This document shows positions 47,373 to 55,202 of a stretch of DNA of 64,000 nt, piece by piece; position 1 is the stretch's first letter, and every line of letters starts with the position of its first letter. The stretch covers positions 1 to 64,000 of the forward strand of contig JAOZFN010000017.1 in the NCBI GenBank assembly GCA_027492205.1. Direction: 5' to 3'. The notes under the pieces were generated by a model, which saw nothing but the letters and a program-made list of their open reading frames with translations, was not told where the DNA came from and did not search any database. Both the position numbers and the translations under genes were made by a program. The DNA is from Thermoproteota archaeon. Lineage in GTDB: Archaea > Korarchaeota > Korarchaeia > Korarchaeales > Korarchaeaceae.

Positions 47373-47434
47373 CGACCCCCATCTCCCCAGATTCCGCAGC
47401 GTTCTAGTCTCCGTCTCTAGGCCCTATGCGCGGA

Positions 47435-48133
47435 TCACTCCCTGAGGGGCATCATGACGTCTGGCCTGTTCGAGGCCACCCCGTCGGCCCCCCTCCTCTT
47501 GAGTTCCCTCGCCGTCTCGAGGTCGTCCACGGTCCACGGGACGACCCTCAGCCTCATCCTGTGGGCGAAGGCGATGGCCTTCCCTGTGGCGAGGCGGTAG
47601 TACGGCAGGACGAACTCGCAGCCGAGCTTCTTGGCCCCGACAATCCCGTCGGAGGGCTTGAAGTAGATCAGCCCAATGTGTGCCCCCTCTTCCTCGGCCC
47701 TCACATGTGAAAGGGCGATCTCACTGAAGGAGATGAACAGGACCTCGTCCAGCATCCCCACATCCCTGACCAGCTTCAGGGACGGCAGCGCCGCCTCATC
47801 CACCTTCAGCTCCACGAACAGAATCGCCCTGCCCCTGACCTCGTCGAGGACCTCTTCGAGGGTCGGGATCCTCTCGCCCTGACCGGCGTCAAGCCTTCTC
47901 AGCTCCTCAAGCGTCATCTCCGCCACCTTCCCGGCGCCGTCGGTGGTCCTGTCGACTGTCTCGTCGTGAATGACCACGGGAACCCCGTCGGCCGAGAGCC
48001 TGACGTCGACCTCCACGGCGTCCGCGCCGATCTCCAGGGCCCTCCTGACCGCTCTCACGGTGTTCTCGGGCTCGTAGGCGCTCGCTCCCCGGTGGGCTAC
48101 CACGAAGAACTTGGCCTCCTCGAGCATGAACAC
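47435..48133 (-). CDS. glpQ: Glycerophosphodiester phosphodiesterase
   Basis: The GDPD TIM barrel is complete: VVAHRGASAYEPENTVRAVRRAL (catalytic HRG and PENT), AVEVDVRLSADGVPVVIHDETVDRTTDGAG (E-x-D metal ligands and HD), ILFVELK, and the end WTVDDLETARELKRRGADGVASNRPD. Such enzymes release sn-glycerol 3-phosphate from deacylated phospholipids; archaeal members may act on archaeal lipid head groups. The start GTG 48133 has CGTTTTTCTGG 22-30 nt upstream. At 232 residues it is a normal cytoplasmic GDPD, with no signal peptide. Confidence 0.9.
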   Translation of the reverse strand: MFMLEEAKFFVVAHRGASAYEPENTVRAVRRALEIGADAVEVDVRLSADGVPVVIHDETVDRTTDGAGKVAEMTLEELRRLDAGQGERIPTLEEVLDEVRGRAILFVELKVDEAALPSLKLVRDVGMLDEVLFISFSEIALSHVRAEEEGAHIGLIYFKPSDGIVGAKKLGCEFVLPYYRLATGKAIAFAHRMRLRVVPWTVDDLETARELKRRGADGVASNRPDVMMPLRE

Positions 48134-48178
48134 TCGCGACGCCCCCCGGAGAGACCAGAAAAACGTGAGGTCGCCCCC

Positions 48179-48526
48179 TCACCTGACCGGGATCACCCTT
48201 CCCGCGCGCCTGAGCCAGTCAAGCCCATCGGGGGGGGCTACGTGTATCTCCAAGGGGGCGGCCAGGTCTCCCAGCCTCGAGAAAATCTCCACCCTCAGCT
48301 CAGCCAGCTTGCCCAGCTTCGTTGGAAGCCCTGTCAGAGATCACGAGGACGCCGATGTCGCTCGCCCCAGGAATAGCCCTTCCCCGACCGCCGAGCCGAA
48401 AAGGAACACCCTGACGTTTGGGTAACCAAGAAGATCCCGAGCGATTTCCGCTATTCGAGACGCGTACTCCATGGGACGCTGAAAGTACTCCCTCTCCTTC
48501 TCGACGATCTCTCTCTGTAGATCCAT
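48179..48526 (-). pseudogene. Frameshifted MNT-type nucleotidyltransferase
   Basis: ATG 48526 starts a frame with YASRIAEIARDLLGYPNVRVFLFGSAVGEG. The required SDIDVLV strand then lies in a second frame (AIPGASDIGVLVISDR). The end of the protein lies in a third (LPTKLGKLAELRVEIFSRLG, up to TGA 48179-48181). The switches lie near 48383 (GGGGAAGGG) and 48329 (AGGGC), both at G runs. The second catalytic Asp is also lost: SDIG instead of SDID. The overlap TGATG with the small gene upstream is the usual arrangement of an MNT pair. Confidence 0.7.
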
Positions 48527-48660
48527 CAGGGTTTTTTAGGCACCTCCTCATCCCCTCCAGTAGCTCCTCGTAGGCGCTCAACATATCCCTGACCTCGACA
48601 TCCTGCCTGGCATTCCTGTAGGAGCTGTCTGCTCTTCCTGAGGAACTCGAACTCAGGCAC
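48526..48660 (-). pseudogene. Small helical protein gene upstream of the MNT remnant, probably with two compensating indels
   Basis: GTG 48660 begins PEFEFLRKSRQLLQE in one frame. The middle (ARQDVEVRDMLSAYEELLEG) makes sense, with the GC-rich third positions typical of this genome, only in another frame. The last codons return to the first frame and end in TGATG at the MNT start. The frame change back is at an A6 run. Joined, it would be a helical protein of about 44 residues, perhaps the partner of the MNT enzyme. The region 48661-48767 shows no gene. Confidence 0.45.
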
Positions 48661-48767
48661 TCCTTCCCTCCTTCCTCCATTATTCTGGATTCGCTATAAC
48701 CATGCCCTTCAGCCCACCCCTCCAGCCCCGGGGAAGTCGGCGCGTGGCGTTCCCGGGTGGAGGTTCC

Positions 48768-49478
48768 TTAGATGCCCAGGTAGTGCTCTCTCACCTTCTT
48801 GTTGCTCGCGACCTCCTCGGAGGTCCCGCTCAGCACTATCCTCCCGTTCTCCAGGACGTACGCCCTGTCGCTGACCCTGAGGGCGACGGGCACGTGCTGC
48901 TCCACCAGGAGTATCGTGACCCCCCTCTCCCTGAGCCTCTGTATCGACCGGAAGACCTTCGACACCAGGATCGGAGCGAGGCCCATGGAGGGCTCGTCGA
49001 GCATCAGCAGCCGCGGGTTGGTGATCATGGCCCTGGCGATGGCCAGCATCTGGGCCTCCCCCCCGCTGAGCGTCCTGGCGACCTGATCCCTCCGCTCCTT
49101 CAGCCTCGGGAAGAGGTCGAAGACCATCTCCAAGTTCTCCTCGAAGCTGTCCCTGCACCTCCTCATGTAAGAGGCCGCCATGAGGTTCTCGAGGACCGTC
49201 AGGTTCGGAAATATCCTCCTGCCCTCAGGTACGAGGGACATCCCCCTCTCCGCCAGCTCCCACGCGGGCAGCCCGGTCACGTCTTCCCCGTAGAAGGTTA
49301 TCCTCCCCGAGAGGGGGGTGAGTATGCCGGATACCGTGTGGAGGGTCGTGGTCTTGCCGGCACCGTTTGGTCCGATTATGCAGACGCTCTCCCCCTCTTC
49401 CACGTGGAACGAGACGTCCCAGAGGACCTGAACCTTCCCGTAGGCCACGTTGAGGTTCTGAACCTCCAGCGCCCTCAT
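48768..49478 (-). CDS. livF: Branched-chain amino acid ABC transporter ATP-binding protein
   Basis: A LivF-type ABC ATPase: Walker A GPNGAGKTTT, the family-specific GRRIFPNLTVLENL, signature LSGGE, Walker B LLMLDEPSMGL, and the C-terminal VALRVSDRAYVLENGRI. At 236 residues it has the standard LivF length. Its ATG overlaps the livG stop by four bases (ATGA). It is the last gene of the livKHMGF operon on the minus strand. Confidence 0.92.
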   Translation of the reverse strand: MRALEVQNLNVAYGKVQVLWDVSFHVEEGESVCIIGPNGAGKTTTLHTVSGILTPLSGRITFYGEDVTGLPAWELAERGMSLVPEGRRIFPNLTVLENLMAASYMRRCRDSFEENLEMVFDLFPRLKERRDQVARTLSGGEAQMLAIARAMITNPRLLMLDEPSMGLAPILVSKVFRSIQRLRERGVTILLVEQHVPVALRVSDRAYVLENGRIVLSGTSEEVASNKKVREHYLGI

Positions 49479-50212
49479 ATCACCACCTCCGCTCCGAGGT
49501 AGGCCTCCACCACCTTGGGATCGTGGGCCACCTGCTCGGGCGGACCCTCAGCGATCTTCTCGCCGTAGTGGAGGACGACTATCCTGTCCGAGATCCCCAT
49601 CACGAACCTCATGACGTGCTCGACCACCCAGAGGGTGACCCCCATCTCCCTGTTCACCCTCCTCAGGAGCTCGATGAGGTCGTCCACCTCGCCAGGGTTG
49701 AGACCCGCGGCCGCCTCGTCCAGCAGCAGGAGCTTTGGATCCGTGGCCAGGGCCCTAGCAATGGCGGTCTGCTTGATCTGGACTATGTTGAGGTCCCTGC
49801 AGAGCCTGTCCCTCAGCCTGTCCAGGCCCATGAACTCGAGGATCTCCCTCACCCTCCTCTCGACTTCGGCCTCGTCGGAGAGGCGGTTGTACGCCCCGAC
49901 CCTGACGGCGTCCTCGACGGTCAGCCCCAGGAACGGCTTGACCACCTGGAACGTCCTGCTGATCCCCAGCTTGGCTATCTCGTGTGGTGGCCTTCCTGTG
50001 ATGTCCTCTCCGCGAAATATGACCTTCCCGGAGTCCGGAGGGTAGTATCCGGTGACCACGTTGAAGAGGGTTGTCTTCCCGGCCCCGTTGGGCCCTATCA
50101 TCCCGAGTATCTCCCCCTCGTACACGTCGACGTCCACGCGGTCCAGCGCCACAATGCCGCCGAACCTCTTGGTCACCCCCCTCACCCGGAGGAGGGCCTC
50201 AGCCTCTGTCAA
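49475..50212 (-). CDS. livG: Branched-chain amino acid ABC transporter ATP-binding protein
   Basis: A LivG-type ABC ATPase: GPNGAGKTTLFNVVTGYYPPDSG, the LivG-specific GISRTFQVVKPFLGLTV, LLLDEAAAGLNPGEVDDL (Walker B, with DEAAAGLN typical for LivG) and HVMRFVMGISDRIVVLHYGEKIAEG. TTG 50212 is preferred as start: GGAGGTG ends six bases upstream, and homologues begin near this point. The frame remains open to 50311. The signature motif region is degenerate (NIVQIKQTAIARAL in place of LSGGQ), as is common in LivG, where the Gln is kept. Confidence 0.9.
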   Translation of the reverse strand: MTEAEALLRVRGVTKRFGGIVALDRVDVDVYEGEILGMIGPNGAGKTTLFNVVTGYYPPDSGKVIFRGEDITGRPPHEIAKLGISRTFQVVKPFLGLTVEDAVRVGAYNRLSDEAEVERRVREILEFMGLDRLRDRLCRDLNIVQIKQTAIARALATDPKLLLLDEAAAGLNPGEVDDLIELLRRVNREMGVTLWVVEHVMRFVMGISDRIVVLHYGEKIAEGPPEQVAHDPKVVEAYLGAEVVI

Positions 50213-50213
50213 C

Positions 50214-51212
50214 CTACCCACCTCCCGCCCGTCTCCTGAGCAGGGCCGCCCTGATCCGTCCGTAGAGCCTCTCGTAGGTCTCAGACAGGCCCTCCGGCTT
50301 AAGCAAAACAACGACCGTCAGTATCACGCCGTAGAAGATCAGGTGGATGCCGGGGATCCACCCCCCCAAGGTCGACCTGAGAAGCTCCGATATCGAGTAG
50401 ATGATGAAGGTGGTCGCGGGCAGGCTGTAGATGGACCCCACGCCCGCCCCGCCAACTATGCCGAGGATGGCGACCTGGAGGCTTGTCCAGGTGTCGAAGT
50501 GGTGCGGGTGCAGGTACCCGCTGATCAGGGCGAAGATCCCCCCTATGCAACCCGTGACGAAGGCGTAGATGAGCAGGGCCCTGAGCTTGTACTTCCTCAC
50601 GTCGATCCCCAGTATCTCGGCCGCCTCCTCGTTCTCCCTTATCGCCAGCAGGTAGTAGCCGGTCTTGCTCCTCCTGATCTTGACGTTCAGGAGCAGCACC
50701 ATGACCAGGACGGCCAGCAGGATGTAGTAGTACGGCGCATAGCCCCTGAACCTGAGGTAGTAGAGCTCGCCGTACCTGGCTGGCAGGTACCTCTCCTCCG
50801 GCCCTCCGACCCCCTCCCACACCAGGAAGAGCTTCTGCAGCACGACCACGCTGCTTATCGTCGCCAGGGCGTACCAGGCCTCCTTCAGCCCGAACCTGAA
50901 GGTCGGGTAGCCCACCAGGGCCGCGAAGCCCGCTGCAACCAGCCCTCCCAGCGGTATACCCACCCATGGGGTCACGTCGAGCCTCGTCAGCAGGGTCCCC
51001 ATCGTGTAGGCGCCCAGACCTATGTACGACGCGGCCGCCAGGTCCAGCTGACCGGCCAGGCCTCCGATCACGTTCCACGCCGTCACCAGAGTTGAGTAGT
51101 AGAGGATCCACGTTAGGAGGAGGACGTAGTAGTTGTTCATCCTGACCGCCAGTGGGAGGGCGGCCAGCATGGCCGTCAGCGCGACTATGGGCTTTAGGTC
51201 GGACGCCCTCAT
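50214..51212 (-). CDS. livM: Branched-chain amino acid ABC transporter permease
   Basis: A LivM-type permease of 332 residues with about nine helices. It has NVIGGLAGQLDLAAASYIGLGAYTM near the N terminus and the cytoplasmic loop LAIRENEEAAEILGIDVRKYKLRAL, which touches the ATPases. Its stop lies inside the Shine-Dalgarno of livG. It follows livH by two bases. Confidence 0.92.
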   Translation of the reverse strand: MRASDLKPIVALTAMLAALPLAVRMNNYYVLLLTWILYYSTLVTAWNVIGGLAGQLDLAAASYIGLGAYTMGTLLTRLDVTPWVGIPLGGLVAAGFAALVGYPTFRFGLKEAWYALATISSVVVLQKLFLVWEGVGGPEERYLPARYGELYYLRFRGYAPYYYILLAVLVMVLLLNVKIRRSKTGYYLLAIRENEEAAEILGIDVRKYKLRALLIYAFVTGCIGGIFALISGYLHPHHFDTWTSLQVAILGIVGGAGVGSIYSLPATTFIIYSISELLRSTLGGWIPGIHLIFYGVILTVVVLLKPEGLSETYERLYGRIRAALLRRRAGGG

Positions 51213-51214
51213 GG

Positions 51215-52078
51215 CTACCTCCTCCCAAAGAGGCCCCTCGGCTTGACCCAGAGGATCAGGATGAAGAGAGAGTACATCACCGCCAAGCTGGCCCTTGGAT
51301 CCCAGAACGTGATCTCCAGGGCCTCGACCATCCCCAGTATCAGGCCCGACAGGAGGACCCCGCTTACCCCTCCCAGCCCGGCCATGACGACTATTATCCA
51401 GCTTATCAGCCCCCAGGTGAGCCCGGACTCCGGGTTAACCTGCTGGAAGGTCATGATGAAGGCGGCGGCTATCCCGATTATCGCGCAGCCCAGGCCGAAG
51501 GCAAGCGCGAACATCCTCCTGACGTTGATCCCCAGGAGGGAGGCGGCCTGCATGTCGTCACTCGTGGCCCTCAGCGCGAGGCCCAGCCGGGTGTGCGTCA
51601 GGAACCAGTGGAGGGCCAGCATCGTGCCGACGCTTACCAGGGCTGCGGTCAGCCTCGATATGGGCACCACCACGGGCCCCAGGGTCACGCTCCCCCTCAG
51701 CACCTCGTACTGGAGGCCCCTTGGCTGGGCCCTCCACGCCGCCAGGGCGAGGTTCCTGAGGAGTACCATGAGCCCTATCGTGGCCGCTATCTGGGCCAGT
51801 GGGTAGGTGCCGACGATCCGGTCTATGACAAGCTTGTAGACTACTAGCCCGAAGACGAAGTAGATGGGCGCGACGATCAGGGATGTCAGGGAGCCGGGGA
51901 TCGCAAGGTAGAGGCTGATCCAGAAGACCAGGTACATAGCGATCATGACGAACTCGCCGTGGGCGAAGTTGATGATGTCCATGACGCCAAACTGCAGGGC
52001 GAGGCCCAGCGCGACGAGCGCGTAGACGCAGCCCATCAGGATTCCGTTCACTAGGTTCTGCAGGAGCAGCTCGAGCAA
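51215..52078 (-). CDS. livH: Branched-chain amino acid ABC transporter permease
   Basis: A LivH-type permease (287 residues, about eight helices). Family-typical blocks are NGILMGCVYALVALGLALQFGVMDIINFAHGEFVM and the loop ALRATSDDMQAASLLGINVRRMFALAFGLG. It sits between livK and livM with two to forty bases of spacing. Nothing unusual is visible. Confidence 0.92.
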   Translation of the reverse strand: MLELLLQNLVNGILMGCVYALVALGLALQFGVMDIINFAHGEFVMIAMYLVFWISLYLAIPGSLTSLIVAPIYFVFGLVVYKLVIDRIVGTYPLAQIAATIGLMVLLRNLALAAWRAQPRGLQYEVLRGSVTLGPVVVPISRLTAALVSVGTMLALHWFLTHTRLGLALRATSDDMQAASLLGINVRRMFALAFGLGCAIIGIAAAFIMTFQQVNPESGLTWGLISWIIVVMAGLGGVSGVLLSGLILGMVEALEITFWDPRASLAVMYSLFILILWVKPRGLFGRR

Positions 52079-52121
52079 GCTCTCACCTCCGGAAACGGGA
52101 AAAATTGTGGGGAGGGGGGCC

Positions 52122-53459
52122 CTACGGCTTGTACCCCGGTATCGGGAAGATGGGCTCGGCCTGGGCGTACTCGAACGGGTAGACCAGGACGGGCTCCCCG
52201 TTCTGAACCTGGAGGACCACGGCCATCGCGTAGATGTTGTCTCCGTTCGGGCCGAACTTGATGTGTCCGGACGGGTAGGTCTCCGCGGCGGGCCCGCTGG
52301 TTATGTCCAGGGCCAGGAAGGCCTGCCTCAGGTTGTCGGGGTTCAGCGGGTCCTCCGGGAACATCTGGCCCGCCAGCTCGAGGGCCTCCTTGATGGTCCA
52401 GAGGGAGTAGAAGATTATCCCGCCAGCTTCCGTCGGGAGCTTCCCATACCTCTCCTGGAACTTCTGCACTATCTCCCGGTTGTACGGGGTGTTCAGGAAC
52501 GGGTTGTAGCTGTAGGTCTGGGTGAATCCCTCAACGGCCGACCCTGCCGCGCTTATGGAGTCCGGATCGCAGTAGCCGCACCCTCCTGCCCCGGCGACTA
52601 TCATGGGCTTGTAGCCCACCTCCTCCATGGTCGTGGCGATGAGCACGCCGTCGGAGAAGTAGGGCACGGAGATCACAACGTCCGGGTCGAGCTCCATGAG
52701 CCTGCTGACTATCGGGGAGGCGTCGGCTATGTCGTACGGATACTCTATCTGGTCTAGGACCGTCAGGCCGAGGCCTAGCGCCTCGTGATAGGCTCCCAGG
52801 GCCGTGTACCTCCCGAAGACCGAGTCCTCGTTGATGATGACAACCGTCTTGATATCGATCCCCTTTCTCTGGGCAGTCTCGTAAACGAAGTCCATCGCGG
52901 TCTTGCCGTGGATGGACGTCTTCGGGCAGGCCCTGAAGAAGTACTTCCAGCCCTTCTCGCTGAGGAAGTCCACGAGGGCGTCAGCCACCAGTATGACCTT
53001 CTCGCGCTCTGTCACCTCAGCCATGGCCGCCGTGTGCCTGCTGATGTAGGCGCCGATTATGATCGGCGGGTGATACTGGGAGATCAGCTTCTCCGCCGCG
53101 AGCTTCGCCCCCTCGATGCTGTCCTTGGAATCCTCCACAACCAGCTTGAGCTTGGCGCCGCCCAGGGACTTTATTCCCCCCTTGGCGTTGATGTCCTCTA
53201 TGATCAGCTCGGCGGCCTGCTTTGCCTCGATCCCGAAGATGGAGTGGGTCCCACTGAGGGGCTCCACCATCCCTATGACGATCTCCTCTATCTTGGGGGC
53301 CGGCGGTGCTGTCGTCGGGGGTGCGGTCGTCGGGGCAGGAGTTGGCGAGGGAGTTGGGGCCGGCTTCCGCATGTAGAAGGCGGCTAGGGCAACGAGGAGT
53401 ATCAGAACAATCAGGGCCCCCACGAGGATGGTTCTACCGATCCCGGGTCGCCTCCGCAT
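52122..53459 (-). CDS. livK: Branched-chain amino acid ABC transporter substrate-binding protein
   Basis: An N-terminal membrane anchor (TILVGALIVLILLVALAAFYM) is joined by a Pro/Thr-rich linker to a type I periplasmic-binding fold (EIVIGMVEPLSGTHSIFGIEAKQAAELIIEDINAKGGI, PDVVISVPYFSDGVLIATTMEEVGYKPMIV). It is a membrane-tethered solute receptor, as expected in archaea that lack a periplasm. The ligand may be Leu/Ile/Val, but family members also bind amides and others. ATG 53459 has AGTTTATTAG 25-37 nt upstream. It is the first gene of the operon. Confidence 0.9.
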   Translation of the reverse strand: MRRRPGIGRTILVGALIVLILLVALAAFYMRKPAPTPSPTPAPTTAPPTTAPPAPKIEEIVIGMVEPLSGTHSIFGIEAKQAAELIIEDINAKGGIKSLGGAKLKLVVEDSKDSIEGAKLAAEKLISQYHPPIIIGAYISRHTAAMAEVTEREKVILVADALVDFLSEKGWKYFFRACPKTSIHGKTAMDFVYETAQRKGIDIKTVVIINEDSVFGRYTALGAYHEALGLGLTVLDQIEYPYDIADASPIVSRLMELDPDVVISVPYFSDGVLIATTMEEVGYKPMIVAGAGGCGYCDPDSISAAGSAVEGFTQTYSYNPFLNTPYNREIVQKFQERYGKLPTEAGGIIFYSLWTIKEALELAGQMFPEDPLNPDNLRQAFLALDITSGPAAETYPSGHIKFGPNGDNIYAMAVVLQVQNGEPVLVYPFEYAQAEPIFPIPGYKP

Positions 53460-53785
53460 GTTGAATTTTCTTGAAGGTCAGAATCTAATAAACTTTCACG
53501 GCTATCGGAGTCCATAGTTGTCTATACGGGGTGGAATCGCCAATATTTCGATGACATTTATGACTCAAGGAGGAATTTCGGTTAAATAGATCATCCATCA
53601 GGTTCAACAGGTACACTGGTGGCGCTGTTTAGCCGGAGACAGGAAAACTGTGGGAGGGCGAACCCGGCCAGCGTCGGGTGGAAATCTCCTTGGCGCGATC
53701 CGCCGGCCTGACCGCATTTCCCGAGCAGCCCCTCGTGTGAAAGTGCGCGGGAGGTCGACCGGGGTGACAGGCCGGAGGTCGAGCC
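53460..53785. other. Gene-free stretch upstream of livK
   Basis: The 326 bases contain the livK promoter (TTTATTAG near 53485-53494 complement) and a relatively AT-rich part up to about 53620, followed by a GC-rich part ending at the dihydroorotase stop. I see no reading frame with protein-like content and no tRNA pattern. Confidence 0.4.
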
Positions 53786-55141
53786 CTAAGCTGACCCCCT
53801 GGGTATCCAAGCCCCGCCGGGGGTCTCCCTGACGACCCGTCCCTCGCGGGCGACGACGGTCCCCCTCAGCACCGTGTAGACCACCCTGCCCCTCAGCCTC
53901 CAGCCGTTAAATGGGGTGAGTGGATGCTTGGCGTACAGCTCCTCGGCACTCACCACCCACTCCCCCCTCGGATCCACGATCGTGAGGTCCCCGTCGCTCC
54001 CGACCGCTATCTCGCCCTTCCTGGGGTGCAGCCCGAAGAGCCTGGCCGGATTCCTGGACATGAGCTCCGGTATCTTGGTTATTGGAAGCCTCCCCCTGAG
54101 CGCCGCGTCTAACATTAGGGGGAGGAACGTCTGGACGGCCGGCACGCCCGAGGCGGCCGACATGATGTCTCCAGACTTCTCCTTGGCGGAGTGAGGGGCG
54201 TGGTCGGACCCCAGGGTCTGGAGGGTCCCGTCGTTGACGGCCCTCCAGAGTTCGGTCTGGTGCCTCGCCTCCCTGACGGGCGGATTCACCTTCATCAGGG
54301 CGCCGTACCTGGGGTAGTCGCCGGCCGAAAGAAGCAGGTAGTGCGGGCAGGTCTCCCCGTGGAGGTCGACCCCGAGGGCCCTGGCCCTCCTAATCGCGTC
54401 AGCCGCCTCTGCCGCCGCCACGTGGACGATCAGGGCCCTGCCCCCGGCCCTTCGCGCAAGGAGCGCGATCCTCTGAACGGCCTCCTCCTCGCAGACCGGC
54501 GGCCTGGATCTCAGGTGTGCCAGCGGATCCCGCCCCCCCGAGGACCTGACTCTCTCGGTGAACCTCCTCACCAAGTCCCAGTTCTCCCCGTGGAACGCCA
54601 CGGTGAAGCCGAGCCTCGAGGACTTCTCAAGCGCCTCGTAGATGGCCCCGTCGCCCGGCGGGGGGATGTTCCCGGTGGTGGGACCTAGGAAGGCCTTGAA
54701 GCCCACGGCGCCCGCCTCAAGCATGCCCTCGAGTTCGTCTAGGTTCTCGTCGTGGAGGACCCCAAGCAGGGCGAAGTCCACGTGCGCCTTCCCCGACAGG
54801 AGGCTCGCCTTGCTCCTCAGCTTGCCCGGGTCCTCGACCGGTGGGAGGGTGTTGGGCATCTCCACGACCGTCGTCACGCCGCCGGCCGCGGCTGCCATCG
54901 TCCCGTGGGTGAAGTCGTCCTTGTACTCCAGCCCGGGCTCCCTCATGTGAACGTGCTCGTCGACGATGCCGGGGAGGACGAGCATTCCAGAGGCATCAAG
55001 GACCTCGTGTCCGGACGACCTGAGCCCCCTGCCCACCCGAACTATCACGCCGTCCTCGATCATGACGTCGGCCTCTCTGGCCCCCTCCGGCGTTACGAGC
55101 GTGCCCCCCCTGACCAGGAGGTCGCCGCCAGGCAATTCCAT
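53786..55141 (-). CDS. pyrC: Dihydroorotase (amidohydrolase family)
   Basis: A class I dihydroorotase/allantoinase-type amidohydrolase. Metal ligands visible are HVHMREPG (H63 and H65), carboxylated-Lys candidate K149 in GFKAF, H184 and H240, and catalytic D313 in SDHAPH. The loop KVNPPVR matches dihydroorotases better than allantoinases (usually CPPIR). It should close carbamoyl-aspartate to dihydroorotate in pyrimidine synthesis; the aspartate carbamoyltransferase at 59118-60044 supports this. It starts at ATG 55141; TTG 55135, six bases after GGAGGG, is an alternative. It is divergent from a xanthine-dehydrogenase-like gene. Confidence 0.82.
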   Translation of the reverse strand: MELPGGDLLVRGGTLVTPEGAREADVMIEDGVIVRVGRGLRSSGHEVLDASGMLVLPGIVDEHVHMREPGLEYKDDFTHGTMAAAAGGVTTVVEMPNTLPPVEDPGKLRSKASLLSGKAHVDFALLGVLHDENLDELEGMLEAGAVGFKAFLGPTTGNIPPPGDGAIYEALEKSSRLGFTVAFHGENWDLVRRFTERVRSSGGRDPLAHLRSRPPVCEEEAVQRIALLARRAGGRALIVHVAAAEAADAIRRARALGVDLHGETCPHYLLLSAGDYPRYGALMKVNPPVREARHQTELWRAVNDGTLQTLGSDHAPHSAKEKSGDIMSAASGVPAVQTFLPLMLDAALRGRLPITKIPELMSRNPARLFGLHPRKGEIAVGSDGDLTIVDPRGEWVVSAEELYAKHPLTPFNGWRLRGRVVYTVLRGTVVAREGRVVRETPGGAWIPRGSA

Positions 55142-55173
55142 CCCTCCGTCAGTCTATCGGAGGTGACCAAGGC

Positions 55174-55181
55174 TTAATTTA
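55174..55181. promoter_or_regulatory. TATA element between dihydroorotase and XDH-like gene
   Basis: TTAATTTA lies 22-29 nt before GTG 55203 on the plus strand, giving a leaderless start. On the minus strand it is 33-40 nt before ATG 55141, leaving a short leader with GGAGG. Confidence 0.5.
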
Positions 55182-55202
55182 GAGCCTTCTCTCGATCGGC
55201 TC

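Noticed and set aside
53786-55141. Allantoinase or hydantoinase assignment
   Set aside because: The KVNPPVR loop and the nearby aspartate carbamoyltransferase favour dihydroorotase, though the substrate is not proven.
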